From assembly GCF_001676385.1 (NCBI RefSeq), contig NZ_LYVJ01000002.1:328296-392295 (forward strand): a stretch of DNA of 64,000 bases, read 5' to 3'. This DNA comes from Stenotrophomonas maltophilia. GTDB taxonomy: Bacteria; Pseudomonadota; Gammaproteobacteria; Xanthomonadales; Xanthomonadaceae. The position numbers were made by a program, and so were the translations under genes. This document shows positions 35,528-44,903 of the stretch, piece by piece (within the stretch, counting starts at the first letter, position 1; every line of letters starts with the position of its first letter). Below the pieces are notes generated by a model. The model saw only the letters and a list, made by a program, of their open reading frames with translations, was not told the origin of the DNA and did no database searches.

Positions 35528-37819
35528 ATGACCTACATCACGTCCCGCAAGTACGCCCCGCGCGTTTCCCTGCTCGCCACCGCCACCCTGGCCGCCGGCT
35601 TCGCGCCGCTGGCCGCGCAGGCTGCCGACGGCGCCGACGCCGGTTCCCGCAACGCCACCGAGCTGGACAAGGTGCAGGTGCGCGGCAGTTGGTTCAATCC
35701 GTCCTCGCCGAAGTTCACCGCCGAACTGCTGGACACCCCGAAGTCGGTGTCGATCGTGCCGGAAAGGCTGATCACCGAAACCGGTGCAACCAACCTGCAG
35801 GATGCACTGCGCATGGTGCCGGGCATCACCTTCGGTGCCGGCGAAGGCGGCAACCCGACCGGTGACCGGCCCTTCATCCGCGGCTTCGATTCACAGAGCA
35901 ACGTCTTCGTCGATGGCCTGCGCGATGTCGGTTCGCAGACCCGCGAAGTGTTCGATCTGGAGCAGGTGGAAGTGGTCAAGGGCCCGAGCTCGGCCTACGG
36001 CGGCCGTGATTCCGGTGGCGGCAGCCTGAACCTGGTGAGCAAGACGCCGAAGCTGAAGAACGAGACCCACGCCAGCATGGGCCTCGGTACCGACAGCTAC
36101 GCGCGCGGCACGGTAGATGCCAACTACGTGCTGGGCGATGGCATCGCCGCCCGCCTGAACCTGATGAAGCACGAATCCGACATCGCCGGCCGCGACGCCG
36201 CCAATGTCAGCCGCTGGGGCATCGCACCGTCGATCGCGTTCGGCCTGAACGGCCCGGCGCAGCTGATCGCCAGCCACTACCACATGCAGAGCGATGACCT
36301 GCCGGACGCCGGTGGTTTCCCGTACGGCAACCCGAACGGAGCGCCGGCCTCGAAGTGGGTCGACGGCCGCCCGATGGTGCCGGACCGCAACAACTACTAC
36401 GGGCTGGTCGACCGTGACTTCCAGCGCACCCGCGCCGACATCAGCACCCTGGATGCCAGCTACGACTTTGGCGGCCACAAGCTGCGCAACATCGCGCGCC
36501 TGGGCAACACCAGCAACGATTACCTGTGGACCCAGCCAGACGACAGCCAGGGCAACCCGAACAACTACGGCACCTTGTGGCGCCGTACCAACAGCCGCGC
36601 CGTCGACGTCAAGAGCTTCGCCGACCAACTGGGCCTGACCGGCGCCTTCCAGACCGGTGCGCTCAAGCACAGCTACAGCGCGGGCGTGGAATACAGCGAC
36701 GAGAAGATGACCCGCGGCAGCTACCTGATGACTCCGGGCACCAGCAATCCGCTGACCGGCAACAACAAGTGCCCGACCACCGGCGCGGCCACCGGTTACA
36801 ACTGCACCGACTTCGCCAATCCCGACCCGCGCGATCCGTGGGCGGCCACCCATTCGGTGTACCGCAGCGACAAGGCACTGGACGTCGAACAGCGCACCAG
36901 GACCACCTCGGCCTACGTGTTCGACACGATCGAGCTCAATGAGCAGTGGATGGTCAACCTCGGCCTGCGTTACGACGACTTCCGCACCACCCTGACCACA
37001 CCGGTGGCCGGCAAGGCACCGACCCGCGTGCGCAACGACAACGACTTCCTGAACTACCAGGCCGGCGTCGTGTTCAAGCCGGTCGCCAACGGCAGCATCT
37101 ACCTGTCCTGGGGTACCTCCTCGACCCCGCCGGGCATGGACGGCGGTGACGGTTCGGACGGCCTCAGTGCCGCCGTGGCCGACCTCAAGCCGCAGGATAC
37201 GAAGAACCTCGAGCTGGGCACCAAGTGGGACCTGTTCGACCAGCGCCTGAATCTCACTGCGGCGATCTTCCACACCGTGATGAACAACGCGCGCGTGACC
37301 GTCGACAATGGCACCAGCCAGAACGCCGGCAAGAAAGAGATCAACGGTTTCGAGCTGGGCTTCAACGGCCAACTGACCGATGCCTGGAGCCTGTATGGCG
37401 GCTACACCTACCTCGATTCCGAGCTGAAGGACAACGGCTTCGTCTGTGGCGCACCGGTGGGCCGCACCTGCCCCTCCAACGTCTACGTGCCCTCGCCGTA
37501 CAACGGCAACGTGTTCCCGAACACCGCCAAGCACAGCGCCAACCTGTGGACCACCTACCGCTTCCCGATCGGCCTGACCGTGGGCGCCGGTGCGTTCTAC
37601 TCGGACAAGCAGTACGGTGACGTCGCCAACACCAAGTGGATCGCCAGCTACACCCGCTTCGACGCCATGGCCAGCTACGCGCTCCAGGACAACATCAGCC
37701 TGCAGCTCAACGTGCAGAACCTGACCGACAAGACCTACTTCACCAAGGCTTATGCCTCGCACTACGCGAGCATCGCCCCGGGTCGCTCGGCCACCCTGGC
37801 ACTGAACGTGAAGTTCTGA
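35528..37819 (+). CDS. TonB-dependent siderophore receptor, Fiu/PiuA type
   Basis: A 763-residue outer-membrane receptor. A signal peptide (ending AAQAAD) is followed by the plug domain (ELLDTPKSVSIVPERLITET, LQDALRMVPGITFGAGEGG, RPFIRGFDSQSNVFVDGLRD) and the barrel, with the C-terminal phenylalanine (ALNVKF). The plug and the downstream hydroxylase gene match the Fiu/YbiX pair of E. coli and PiuA/PiuC of Pseudomonas, receptors for catecholate compounds. Such receptors also carry siderophore-linked cephalosporins. The gene is preceded by Fur-like box 1 and followed by a strong terminator, with the Sel1 and hydroxylase genes next. Confidence 0.88.
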   Translation: MTYITSRKYAPRVSLLATATLAAGFAPLAAQAADGADAGSRNATELDKVQVRGSWFNPSSPKFTAELLDTPKSVSIVPERLITETGATNLQDALRMVPGITFGAGEGGNPTGDRPFIRGFDSQSNVFVDGLRDVGSQTREVFDLEQVEVVKGPSSAYGGRDSGGGSLNLVSKTPKLKNETHASMGLGTDSYARGTVDANYVLGDGIAARLNLMKHESDIAGRDAANVSRWGIAPSIAFGLNGPAQLIASHYHMQSDDLPDAGGFPYGNPNGAPASKWVDGRPMVPDRNNYYGLVDRDFQRTRADISTLDASYDFGGHKLRNIARLGNTSNDYLWTQPDDSQGNPNNYGTLWRRTNSRAVDVKSFADQLGLTGAFQTGALKHSYSAGVEYSDEKMTRGSYLMTPGTSNPLTGNNKCPTTGAATGYNCTDFANPDPRDPWAATHSVYRSDKALDVEQRTRTTSAYVFDTIELNEQWMVNLGLRYDDFRTTLTTPVAGKAPTRVRNDNDFLNYQAGVVFKPVANGSIYLSWGTSSTPPGMDGGDGSDGLSAAVADLKPQDTKNLELGTKWDLFDQRLNLTAAIFHTVMNNARVTVDNGTSQNAGKKEINGFELGFNGQLTDAWSLYGGYTYLDSELKDNGFVCGAPVGRTCPSNVYVPSPYNGNVFPNTAKHSANLWTTYRFPIGLTVGAGAFYSDKQYGDVANTKWIASYTRFDAMASYALQDNISLQLNVQNLTDKTYFTKAYASHYASIAPGRSATLALNVKF

Positions 37820-37836
37820 TGTAACTCCGCTCCACC

Positions 37837-37870
37837 ACGGCGGCAGGCGCTCCTGCCGCCGTTCTTGTTT
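37837..37870 (+). terminator. Terminator after the siderophore receptor
   Basis: An 11-bp stem ACGGCGGCAGG/CCTGCCGCCGT with a four-base loop, followed by TCTTGTTT. It lies 17 bases after the stop codon and may only partly reduce expression of the two genes behind. Confidence 0.75.
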
Positions 37871-37887
37871 CCGGCGATACTCACCCC

Positions 37888-38607
37888 ATGGCGACCCGTA
37901 CCTCCATCGACAGCGATGCCCTGGCCGAGCTGCTGCTGCACGATCCAGAGGCGGCCTTCGCAAATGTGCGCGATGCCGCGCAGGCCGGGCAGGTCGAAGC
38001 ACAACTGCTGCTTGCGCAGATGCACATGGAAGGCAAAGGCACCACGCCGGACGCCTCGGCGGCCCTGCTCTGGTACGAAACCGCCGCCAACAATGGCGCC
38101 CCGATGGCGATGAACATGCTTGGCCGCTGCCATGAACTGGGCCGGGGCACTGCGCCCGATCCGGCACTGGCGGCGGTGTGGTACCGGCGCGCCGCCGACA
38201 CCGGGCTGGACTGGGGCCTGTACAACCTGGCCAACCTGCTGGCCACCGGCCGCGGCGTGACGCAGGACCGCGCACAGGCACTGGCCCTGTATACCCGTGC
38301 CGCGCACCTGGGCCACGCCAAATCGATGAACCTGCTGGCCCGCCACCTCGAAGACGGCCTGGACACCGCACCAGACCCCCAGGCGGCCCTGGCCTGGTAC
38401 CAGCGCGCGGCCGAAGCCGGTGATTTCCGCGGCCAGGCCAACTACGCCTCGATCCTGCTGCAGGCCGGCCAGATCGAACAGGCCGTGCACTGGCTGCGGC
38501 TTGCACTGGCCCACGGCAGCCCGGCGTTCATGGCGCACATCGTGCCGGAGCTGGCCGCGTCCCCGCATCCGCAGGTGCGCGCCCTGGTCGCACCGCCTTC
38601 CCTCTGA
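37888..38607 (+). CDS. Sel1-repeat protein
   Basis: A 239-residue protein made of about five Sel1-type alpha-hairpin repeats (for example [20 protein letters not shown] and [20 protein letters not shown]). No signal peptide is seen, so it is cytoplasmic. Sel1 proteins mediate protein contacts. Placement between a Fiu/PiuA-type receptor and PiuC is found in related bacteria and suggests a part in iron uptake, but the role is unknown. It ends 10 bases before the hydroxylase gene. Confidence 0.85.
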   Translation: MATRTSIDSDALAELLLHDPEAAFANVRDAAQAGQVEAQLLLAQMHMEGKGTTPDASAALLWYETAANNGAPMAMNMLGRCHELGRGTAPDPALAAVWYRRAADTGLDWGLYNLANLLATGRGVTQDRAQALALYTRAAHLGHAKSMNLLARHLEDGLDTAPDPQAALAWYQRAAEAGDFRGQANYASILLQAGQIEQAVHWLRLALAHGSPAFMAHIVPELAASPHPQVRALVAPPSL

Positions 38608-38617
38608 GGAGTCCTGC

Positions 38618-39295
38618 ATGCTGCTGCACATCCCCGACATCCTCAGCACCGGGCAGGTCGCCGAGTTCCGCCGCCGGCTGGATGCCGCCGACTGGACCGA
38701 TGGCCGCGAGACCGTCGGCCATCTGGGCGCGCAGGCCAAGCACAACCAGCAGCTGCCCGAAGCGTCGCCGCTGCGCCGCGAGCTCGGCGAGATCATCCTC
38801 GTCGCACTGGCCCGGCACCCGCTGTTCTTCAGCGCCGCGCTGCCGCTGAAATACCTGCCGCCGCGCTTCAACCGCTACAGCGGTGGTGGCACCTACGGCT
38901 TCCACGTCGACGGCGCGGTGATGAACCTGGCCAACGGCGAACAGCTGCGTTCGGACATTTCCTGCACGCTGTTCCTGTCGGCGCCGGACGAGTACGAAGG
39001 CGGTGAGCTGATCATCAGCGATACCTACGGCGAGCACGAAGTGAAGCTGCCGGCCGGCGACCTGATCGTGTATCCGTCCAGCAGCCTGCACCAGGTCCGG
39101 CCGGTTACCCGCGGTGCGCGCGTGGCATCGTTCTTCTGGGTGCAGAGCATGGTCCGCGACGATGTGCAGCGCCGCCTGCTGTGGGAAATGGACGGCTCGA
39201 TCGAGCGCCTGCGACAGACCGGCGGCGACGCCGAAGCAGTGCTGCAGCTGACCGGCGTGTACCACAACCTGCTGCGGCGCTGGAGCGAGGTCTGA
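38618..39295 (+). CDS. piuC: Fe(II)/2-oxoglutarate PKHD-type hydroxylase PiuC/YbiX
   Basis: A 225-residue dioxygenase. The iron ligands are His96-x-Asp98 (GFHVDGAV) and His158 (SSLHQVRPV), and Arg168 fits the 2-oxoglutarate site. YbiX and PiuC proteins are encoded beside Fiu/PiuA receptors and are believed to act on iron-uptake functions; their substrate has not been settled. GAGGAGTCCTGC before the ATG is a good ribosome site. Further in-frame starts upstream would overlap the Sel1 gene. Confidence 0.88.
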   Translation: MLLHIPDILSTGQVAEFRRRLDAADWTDGRETVGHLGAQAKHNQQLPEASPLRRELGEIILVALARHPLFFSAALPLKYLPPRFNRYSGGGTYGFHVDGAVMNLANGEQLRSDISCTLFLSAPDEYEGGELIISDTYGEHEVKLPAGDLIVYPSSSLHQVRPVTRGARVASFFWVQSMVRDDVQRRLLWEMDGSIERLRQTGGDAEAVLQLTGVYHNLLRRWSEV

Positions 39296-39373
39296 GCGCC
39301 CGCTGCCCCGGCAGACACCGACCTCGACCGGCACAGGCTCCCCGCTGGAGGAACACGGAACCGAGCAACGCAA

Positions 39374-39394
39374 TTGCGAGCTATTCTCATCAAT
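39374..39394 (+). promoter_or_regulatory. Fur-like box 2
   Basis: TTGCGAGCTATTCTCATCAAT; read on the other strand it holds ATGAGAAT, the half-site common in Xanthomonad Fur boxes. It lies about 40 bases before the PepSY gene (GTG at 39433), which suggests that the flavin/redox gene set has its own iron-controlled promoter. Confidence 0.55.
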
Positions 39395-39432
39395 GATGTA
39401 ATGAGCAATCCCTGGCCACCCCTTACCCTGCC

Positions 39433-40071
39433 GTGACCCGCCCTGCCCCTTCCACCGTGCAGCAGCAACAAAGCCGCGGCTTCTGGCTGCGCACGCTGCA
39501 CCAGTGGCACTGGATCAGCTCGGCGGTGTGCCTGGTCGGCATGCTGTTGTTTGCGGTCACCGGCCTGACCCTCAACCATGCGGCGAAGATCGAGGCCAAG
39601 CCAGAGGTGCACAACCAGCACGTGGAACTGCCCGCCGCGCTGCTTGGCCAACTCGGCCCGCGTGAGGACGGCAACGCTCCAATCCCGCGCCCCGCCCGGC
39701 AATGGCTGGATGCGCAGTTGGGTATTGCCATCGGCGGGCGCCCGGCCGAGTGGTCGGCTGACGAGATCTACCTGTCGCTGCCGCGGCCCGGCGGCGACGC
39801 CTGGTTGAGCATTGATCGCCAGACCGGCGCCGTGGAATACGAATCGACATCGCGCGGCGCGGTGTCCTACCTCAACGACCTGCATAAGGGCCGCAACGCC
39901 GGTCCGGCGTGGGGTTGGTTCCTGGACCTGTTCGCCGTGGCCTGCCTGGTGTTCTGCATCACCGGCCTGTTCCTGTTGCACCTGCATGCGCGGCAGCGGC
40001 GTATGACCTGGCCGCTGGTCGGCCTCGGCCTGATGATTCCACTGCTGGTCGCCCTGCTGCTGATCCACTGA
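39433..40071 (+). CDS. PepSY-associated transmembrane protein
   Basis: A 212-residue inner-membrane protein starting with GTG. Three hydrophobic segments are visible: residues about 28-46 ([20 protein letters not shown]), 162-183 ([20 protein letters not shown]) and a final C-terminal one ([17 protein letters not shown]). The first opens with LHQWHW, a histidine-containing sequence typical of PepSY-type transmembrane electron carriers. The middle, periplasmic part has the PepSY-like [20 protein letters not shown]. In Pseudomonas PiuB the same domain is fused to a flavodoxin/reductase; here it is separate. It probably passes electrons across the inner membrane. Confidence 0.8.
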   Translation: MTRPAPSTVQQQQSRGFWLRTLHQWHWISSAVCLVGMLLFAVTGLTLNHAAKIEAKPEVHNQHVELPAALLGQLGPREDGNAPIPRPARQWLDAQLGIAIGGRPAEWSADEIYLSLPRPGGDAWLSIDRQTGAVEYESTSRGAVSYLNDLHKGRNAGPAWGWFLDLFAVACLVFCITGLFLLHLHARQRRMTWPLVGLGLMIPLLVALLLIH

Positions 40072-40096
40072 CCTTCCCCATTCCCGGAGCCGCCCC

Positions 40097-40615
40097 ATGC
40101 GCGTCACCCTGACCATCGCCCTCAGCGGGCTGCTGGCCACCTCGCCGGCCTACGCCGCCACCCTGGACATCAACGTCGAAGTGCCCACGCTCCGCGTGGC
40201 CGAATACCACCGCCCGTATGTGGCGGTATGGCTGGAAGGCGCCGACCAGAAAGTCGCGGCCAACCTGTCGGTCTGGTACCAGCAGACCGGCAACAGCGAA
40301 GGCCACGGCACCAAGTGGTTGCCCGACCTGCGCCAGTGGTGGCGCAAGAGCGGCCGCACCCTGCAGGTACCGGTGGACGGCGTGACCGGCCCGACCCGAC
40401 CCGCCGGCCGGCACGCGCTGTCGTTCAACGACAGGCAGCCGGCGCTGAAACAGCTGGCCCCGGGCAACTACACCCTGGTAGTGGAAGCAGTGCGCGAAGT
40501 TGGCGGCCGTGAACTGCTGAAGATCCCCTTCACCTGGCCGGCCACCGCCGCGCAGAGCGGCAAGGCGCAGGGCAGCACCGAACTGGGCCAGGTCACCCTC
40601 GCCGTCAAACCCTGA
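40097..40615 (+). CDS. DUF2271 periplasmic protein with a flavinylation motif
   Basis: A 172-residue exported protein (signal peptide residues 1-20). The key segment is DGVTGPTRPAGRH at residues 94-106: it matches the D-x-x-[ST]-G-A/P-[ST] motif that ApbE modifies with FMN, and Thr100 is the likely attachment point. Members of this family are grouped with ApbE and PepSY proteins in surveys of extracytosolic flavinylation. A single bound FMN could carry electrons from the PepSY protein to a target in the periplasm. The stop codon lies directly before a palindromic repeat. Confidence 0.82.
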   Translation: MRVTLTIALSGLLATSPAYAATLDINVEVPTLRVAEYHRPYVAVWLEGADQKVAANLSVWYQQTGNSEGHGTKWLPDLRQWWRKSGRTLQVPVDGVTGPTRPAGRHALSFNDRQPALKQLAPGNYTLVVEAVREVGGRELLKIPFTWPATAAQSGKAQGSTELGQVTLAVKP

Positions 40616-40650
40616 AAAGGGGACGGAGGGGATTAAGTCGTAATCCCCTT
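40615..40650. repeat. Single GGGGACGGAGGGGATTAAG repeat
   Basis: AAAAGGGGACGGAGGGGATTAAG followed by TCGTAATCCCC forms a short palindrome. It is the third copy of the repeat at 15018-15124 and lies between the DUF2271 and DUF4198 genes, inside the operon. Confidence 0.7.
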
Positions 40651-40690
40651 CTCCTTGCCGCATCACCCCGCATCCACTGGAGTCTTCCGC

Positions 40691-41494
40691 ATGAAGCGCA
40701 CGCTTGTCCTCGCCGCCGCCCTGGCCGTTGCCCTTCCCTTCTCCGCCCTGGCCCACAAGGCCTGGCTGCTGCCCTCGCAGACCGTGATCGCCGGCAATGC
40801 ACCGTGGATCACCGTCGATGGTGCGGTCTCCAACGACCTGTTCTACTTCAACCACGTGCCGCTGCGCCTGGAATCGCTGGTGATCACCGCGCCGGACGGC
40901 AGCAGCGTGCAGCCGCAGAACGCGTCCACCGGCAAGTACCGCAGCGTGTTCGACATCGAACTGAAGCAGCCGGGCACCTACCGCATCGCGTCGGTCAATG
41001 ACGGCCTGTTCGCCACCTACGAACAGAACGGCGAGCGCAAGCGCTGGCGCGGCAGCGCCGCCACCTTCGGTGAACTGCCCAAGGACGCGAAGAAGCTGGA
41101 AGTAAGCCAGTCGGTCGGCCGTGTGGAGACCTTCGTCACCAACGGCGCGCCGAACGACACCGCACTGAAGCCGACCAACCGTGGCATCGAGCTGGTGGCC
41201 GTCGGCCATCCGAACGATCTGTTCGCTGGCGAGGAAGCGACGTTCCGCGTGCTGGTCGACGGCAAGCCGACCGCAGGCCTGGAATTCGAGATCGTGCGTG
41301 GCGCCACCCGCTACCGCAACGCGCAGGACGAGCTGAAGGTCACCAGCGATGCCAAGGGCGAAATCAGGGTGACCTGGCCGGAAGCCGGCATGTACTGGCT
41401 GGAAACCGGCACCGAGGACAGCAAGACTTCGGTGAAGCAGGCCGCCAAGCGCCGCCTGAGCTACGTCGCCACGCTGGAGGTACTGCCGCAGTAA
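40691..41494 (+). CDS. DUF4198 periplasmic protein
   Basis: A 267-residue exported protein (signal peptide [20 protein letters not shown] then AHKAW). It keeps the [13 protein letters not shown] start found in DUF4198, a beta-rich family also annotated as nickel-uptake (NikM)-like, and a late LYWLE-like [11 protein letters not shown]. The first histidine of the mature protein may bind a metal. In gene clusters of this type it accompanies DUF2271, PepSY and ApbE proteins. The exact role is unknown. Confidence 0.8.
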   Translation: MKRTLVLAAALAVALPFSALAHKAWLLPSQTVIAGNAPWITVDGAVSNDLFYFNHVPLRLESLVITAPDGSSVQPQNASTGKYRSVFDIELKQPGTYRIASVNDGLFATYEQNGERKRWRGSAATFGELPKDAKKLEVSQSVGRVETFVTNGAPNDTALKPTNRGIELVAVGHPNDLFAGEEATFRVLVDGKPTAGLEFEIVRGATRYRNAQDELKVTSDAKGEIRVTWPEAGMYWLETGTEDSKTSVKQAAKRRLSYVATLEVLPQ

Positions 41495-41546
41495 TGGCCT
41501 GGAGCGCGATGCCGGGCACCCGGCATCGTGCCCGCAGCACACCACC

Positions 41547-42518
41547 ATGACCGATCCCCTGCTCGACATCGCCCGCCTCGGTGGCACCACCATGGGCACC
41601 ACCTGGAGCGTGTCGCTGGTCGCCCCGTGCCAGCGCGACCTGCACCCGTTGCATGCTGGCATCCAGGCGCGGCTGGATGAGGTGGTCGCGCAGATGAGCA
41701 CCTGGGAGTGCGGCTCGGACATCAGCCGCTACAACCGCGCCGAGGCCGGCCAGTGGTGCGCGCTGCCCGCCGAAACGCGCCACGTCCTGGCCTGTGCGCA
41801 GGCGATCGCCGCCACCAGCAACGGCGCGTTCGATCCCACCGTGGGTCCGCTGGTTGCACTGTGGGGCTTCGGTGCCCATGCCGGTAAACGCCGCCAGCCC
41901 GATGCCGGCCTCCTGCAGGCCACCCGCGAACGGTGCGGCTGGCAGCGCCTGCAGTGGCAGGACGATGCGCTGCTGCAACCGGGCGGGCTGGAACTGGATC
42001 TTTCTGCCATCGCCAAGGGCTTCGGCGTCGATCACGTCACCGCGTGGCTGCGTGGACAAGGCGTTGCCGCAGCGCTGATTGAGGTCGGCGGTGAACTGGC
42101 CGGCTACGGCCGCAAACCGGACGGCCAGCCGTGGCGCGTACTGGTGGAATCCGCGCCGGAAGAAGACGCGCAAACCGATGCTCCGCCACGGGTGCTGGCG
42201 CTGGACGGCAAGGCGGTGGCCACCTCCGGCGATCGCTGGCACCAGTACCAGGCCGATGGCGAGGCCTACAGCCACAGTCTCGACCCGCGTACCGGCAGAC
42301 CGGTACGGCAGGTTGCCGCAGCGGTCACCGTGGTAGCCGACGACGCGATGCACGCCGATGCCTGGGCCACTGCGCTGACCGTACTCGGTCGCGAGCAGGG
42401 CATGGCGCTGGCCGAACGCGAAGGCTTGGCCGCGCGCTATCTGCAGCGCGCCGCAGACGGCCCGCAGGAATTTCTCAGCAGCGCCTTCCAGCGCCTGCTC
42501 GACGAGCAGGACGCATGA
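41547..42518 (+). CDS. apbE: FAD:protein FMN transferase ApbE
   Basis: A 323-residue flavin transferase that moves FMN from FAD to Thr/Ser of target proteins. Typical parts are GTTMGTTWSV, DPTVGPLVALWGFG, DLSAIAKGFGVD, VGGELAGYG and YSHSLDPRTGRPV. The adjacent DUF2271 protein carries the matching target motif. Unlike most ApbE proteins it has no signal peptide or lipobox: the sequence opens MTDPLLDIARLGG, and no upstream in-frame start restores one. It may act in the cytoplasm before the target is exported, or the true start may not be recognised. Its stop overlaps the flavodoxin/reductase gene by four bases (ATGA). Confidence 0.9.
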   Translation: MTDPLLDIARLGGTTMGTTWSVSLVAPCQRDLHPLHAGIQARLDEVVAQMSTWECGSDISRYNRAEAGQWCALPAETRHVLACAQAIAATSNGAFDPTVGPLVALWGFGAHAGKRRQPDAGLLQATRERCGWQRLQWQDDALLQPGGLELDLSAIAKGFGVDHVTAWLRGQGVAAALIEVGGELAGYGRKPDGQPWRVLVESAPEEDAQTDAPPRVLALDGKAVATSGDRWHQYQADGEAYSHSLDPRTGRPVRQVAAAVTVVADDAMHADAWATALTVLGREQGMALAEREGLAARYLQRAADGPQEFLSSAFQRLLDEQDA

Positions 42519-44119
42519 GCACTCGGCCGTCGCGCGCCTGGCTCGGCAACACCCTGGTGCTGCTCCTGCTGGCGCTGATCGGCTGGGCGCTGCTGCGCCT
42601 GCACCTCGGCGAAGCCTGGTGGCAGGGCGCGCCACCGGCGCGGCACTCGCAGATCGCGGTGCTCGCCACGGTACTGTACGCGCTGGCCTGCGCTGCACTG
42701 TGGTGGCGAGGACGCCCGCGCAACGATGCCGCATCCGGCGATACCGTGCCGATCCTGCTGGCCTGGTCCAGCCAGACCGGTTTCGCTCGCGAACTCGCCG
42801 AACGCAGCGCCGAAGTCCTGCGCGGCGCGGGGCTCCCGGCGCGCGTGCGCGGACTGCATGAGGTGGATGCAGCGCTGCTGGCCGGCAGCCAGCGCGCGCT
42901 GTTCATCGCCAGCACCACCGGTGAGGGCGATCCACCCGACCACGCCCTGCCCTTCCTGCGCGGCGTGATGGCCACGCCGCCGTCGCTGCAGCACCTGCAC
43001 TACGCCGTGCTGGCGCTGGGTGACCGCAGCTATGGCCACTTCTGCGGATTCGGCCACCAGCTCGACCAGTGGCTCCGCCAGCACGGTGCGCATCCGCTGT
43101 TCGATGCGATCGAGGTCGACAACGCCGATCCGGGGGCCCTGCGTCATTGGCAACAGTTGCTGGGACAACTCGGCGCGGACGCCAGCGAACTGCCCGACTG
43201 GACCCCGGCCGAGTACCAGCCGTGGACGCTGCTGCGGCGCGAGCATCTGAACCCGGGCAGCCCGGGTGGCCCGGTGTACTGGCTGCGCCTGCAGCCGCCT
43301 CCCGCCGCCACTGCGCAGTGGCAGGCCGGCGACATTGCCGAGATCGGCCCGCAGCATGCCCGTCACAGCGCGCGCGCCTGGCTGGATGCGCAGGGTTTCG
43401 ATGCGGACACGGTGCTGGACGACGGGCAGACGCTGCTGGCCCGCGTCGAACGCTCGCACCTGCCTTCGCGGGTCCCGCCGGATGATCTGCCGGCGTTGCT
43501 CGCGACCCTGCAGCCACTGCCGCATCGCGAGTACTCGATCGCCTCGGTAATGGCCGACGGTGCGGTGGAGCTGCTGCTGCGTCGGCAACTGCGCGCCGAC
43601 GGCACGCCAGGCATCGGCAGCGGCTGGCTGTGCGATCACGCGGTCGTCGGGGAAACGGTGCAGCTGCGCCTGCGCCGCAACGATAATTTCCATGGCGTGG
43701 CCGCCGATGTGCCGCTGCTGCTGATCGGCAACGGCACCGGTATTGCCGGCCTGCGTGCGCACTTGCGCGAGCGCGCACACTCAGGCGCGCACCGCACCTG
43801 GCTGCTGTTCGGCGAGCGCACCGCTGCGCACGACTTCCACTTCGGCGAAGAGCTGCAGGCGATGCTGGCCGACGGCACGCTGGCGCGCCTGGATGCGGTG
43901 TTCAGCCGCGACGGTGGCGCACATCGCTACGTGCAGGACCGCCTGCTGGCCGAAGCGGCAACGCTGCGGCAATGGGTCGATGAAGGTGCGACGATCCTGG
44001 TCTGCGGCAGCCTGCAGGGCATGGCCCCGGCAGTGGACGCGGTGATCGAGCAGGTCCTGGGTGCGGCGGGCAAGGAAGCGTTGCTGCTGGCCGGCCGTTA
44101 CCGGCGTGATGTGTATTAG
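42515..44119 (+). CDS. Membrane flavodoxin/NADPH reductase (CysJ-like, split PiuB)
   Basis: A 534-residue protein. Two hydrophobic helices (about residues 11-28 and 48-66) anchor it in the membrane. A flavodoxin domain follows (ILLAWSSQTGFARELAERSA to about 215), then a ferredoxin-NADP reductase-type FAD/NADPH domain (REYSIASVMADG, IGNGTGIAGLRAHL and LLFGERTAAHDFHF). This diflavin layout resembles sulfite reductase flavoprotein and the cytoplasmic half of PiuB. It should take electrons from NADPH and give them to the PepSY membrane protein or DUF2271. It is the last gene of the iron/redox operon; a SMAG pair follows. Confidence 0.87.
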   Translation: MSTRPSRAWLGNTLVLLLLALIGWALLRLHLGEAWWQGAPPARHSQIAVLATVLYALACAALWWRGRPRNDAASGDTVPILLAWSSQTGFARELAERSAEVLRGAGLPARVRGLHEVDAALLAGSQRALFIASTTGEGDPPDHALPFLRGVMATPPSLQHLHYAVLALGDRSYGHFCGFGHQLDQWLRQHGAHPLFDAIEVDNADPGALRHWQQLLGQLGADASELPDWTPAEYQPWTLLRREHLNPGSPGGPVYWLRLQPPPAATAQWQAGDIAEIGPQHARHSARAWLDAQGFDADTVLDDGQTLLARVERSHLPSRVPPDDLPALLATLQPLPHREYSIASVMADGAVELLLRRQLRADGTPGIGSGWLCDHAVVGETVQLRLRRNDNFHGVAADVPLLLIGNGTGIAGLRAHLRERAHSGAHRTWLLFGERTAAHDFHFGEELQAMLADGTLARLDAVFSRDGGAHRYVQDRLLAEAATLRQWVDEGATILVCGSLQGMAPAVDAVIEQVLGAAGKEALLLAGRYRRDVY

Positions 44120-44124
44120 GCGAT

Positions 44125-44183
44125 GTAGAGCCGCACCCGTGCTCGGCTGACGGCACCGCAGCCGAGCATGGACCCGGCTCTAC
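44125..44183. repeat. SMAG-type GTAG palindrome pair
   Basis: GTAGAGCCGCACCCGTGCTCGGCT and an opposed AGCCGAGCATGGACCCGGCTCTAC end the iron/redox operon. It lies six bases after the stop codon. Confidence 0.75.
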
Positions 44184-44260
44184 GGGATCGCGTGTCCACG
44201 CATGTTGGCAACCACCTTTCCAGCAGATCCACGCCATGCATCGTGCCCGCCGCCAGGGGA

Positions 44261-44869
44261 TCATCCCTTCGCCGCGCTCACCCGGATCGCCAACAACTCA
44301 CCGCCGCCCTGCAGCGCATGCCGTCGCCGCTCACGGGCCGACAACCATGCGGTATCGCCAGCCTGCAGCGCCGGCAGGGTGCTGTCGGCGCCGAAGTCGG
44401 CATGACCGGCCAGCAGATGCAGCGCCCAGGCCACGCCCGGTTCGCAGAAGAAGAACATCGAGCCGACCAGTGGCCGATGCAGCAGTTCGGCCTGCAACAA
44501 CCCGCGCTTCCACATCAGGTTGAAGTCGTGGGTGGTGCCATCGACCAGTTCGCCGTGCAGCGTTTCCTCGCCGGCGAAGCGCACGCGCCCGTGTGGCGGC
44601 AGGACCTCGGCCACGCGGCCATCTTCGAAGCGCAGGCGCACGCCGTTGCCGCGCAGCAGCACCAGTTCACGCTCCACACCGGGGAAGGCGGAAAACGCGG
44701 CGTCCTGCTCGATCTCGGCCACCGACAGGCGCAGCGCCCAGTCATCGCCTTGTGCCGGCAGGCGCAGGATCTCACGGGTCCAGCCCAGGCCGTTGCGCCA
44801 ACGTTCGCGGCGATAGTCCAGGCTGGAAATCACCTGGCTCGGGGTGTGCAGCAGGGAGTCGATGTTCAT
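44261..44869 (-). CDS. HutD/Ves family protein
   Basis: A 202-residue cupin-like protein of the HutD/Ves type. Marks of the family are RERWRNGLGWTREIL near residues 20-34, FPGVERELVLLRGNGVRL and the DFNLMWKRG segment. HutD proteins accompany histidine degradation genes in some bacteria, but no hut gene is near here, so the name describes the fold only. The start follows an L,D-transpeptidase gene by 34 bases on the same strand; they may share a transcript by position alone. Confidence 0.8.
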   Translation of the reverse strand: MNIDSLLHTPSQVISSLDYRRERWRNGLGWTREILRLPAQGDDWALRLSVAEIEQDAAFSAFPGVERELVLLRGNGVRLRFEDGRVAEVLPPHGRVRFAGEETLHGELVDGTTHDFNLMWKRGLLQAELLHRPLVGSMFFFCEPGVAWALHLLAGHADFGADSTLPALQAGDTAWLSARERRRHALQGGGELLAIRVSAAKG

Positions 44870-44903
44870 CGGCGCATTGCATCATGCCGCGCGCCGTCAT
44901 GCA

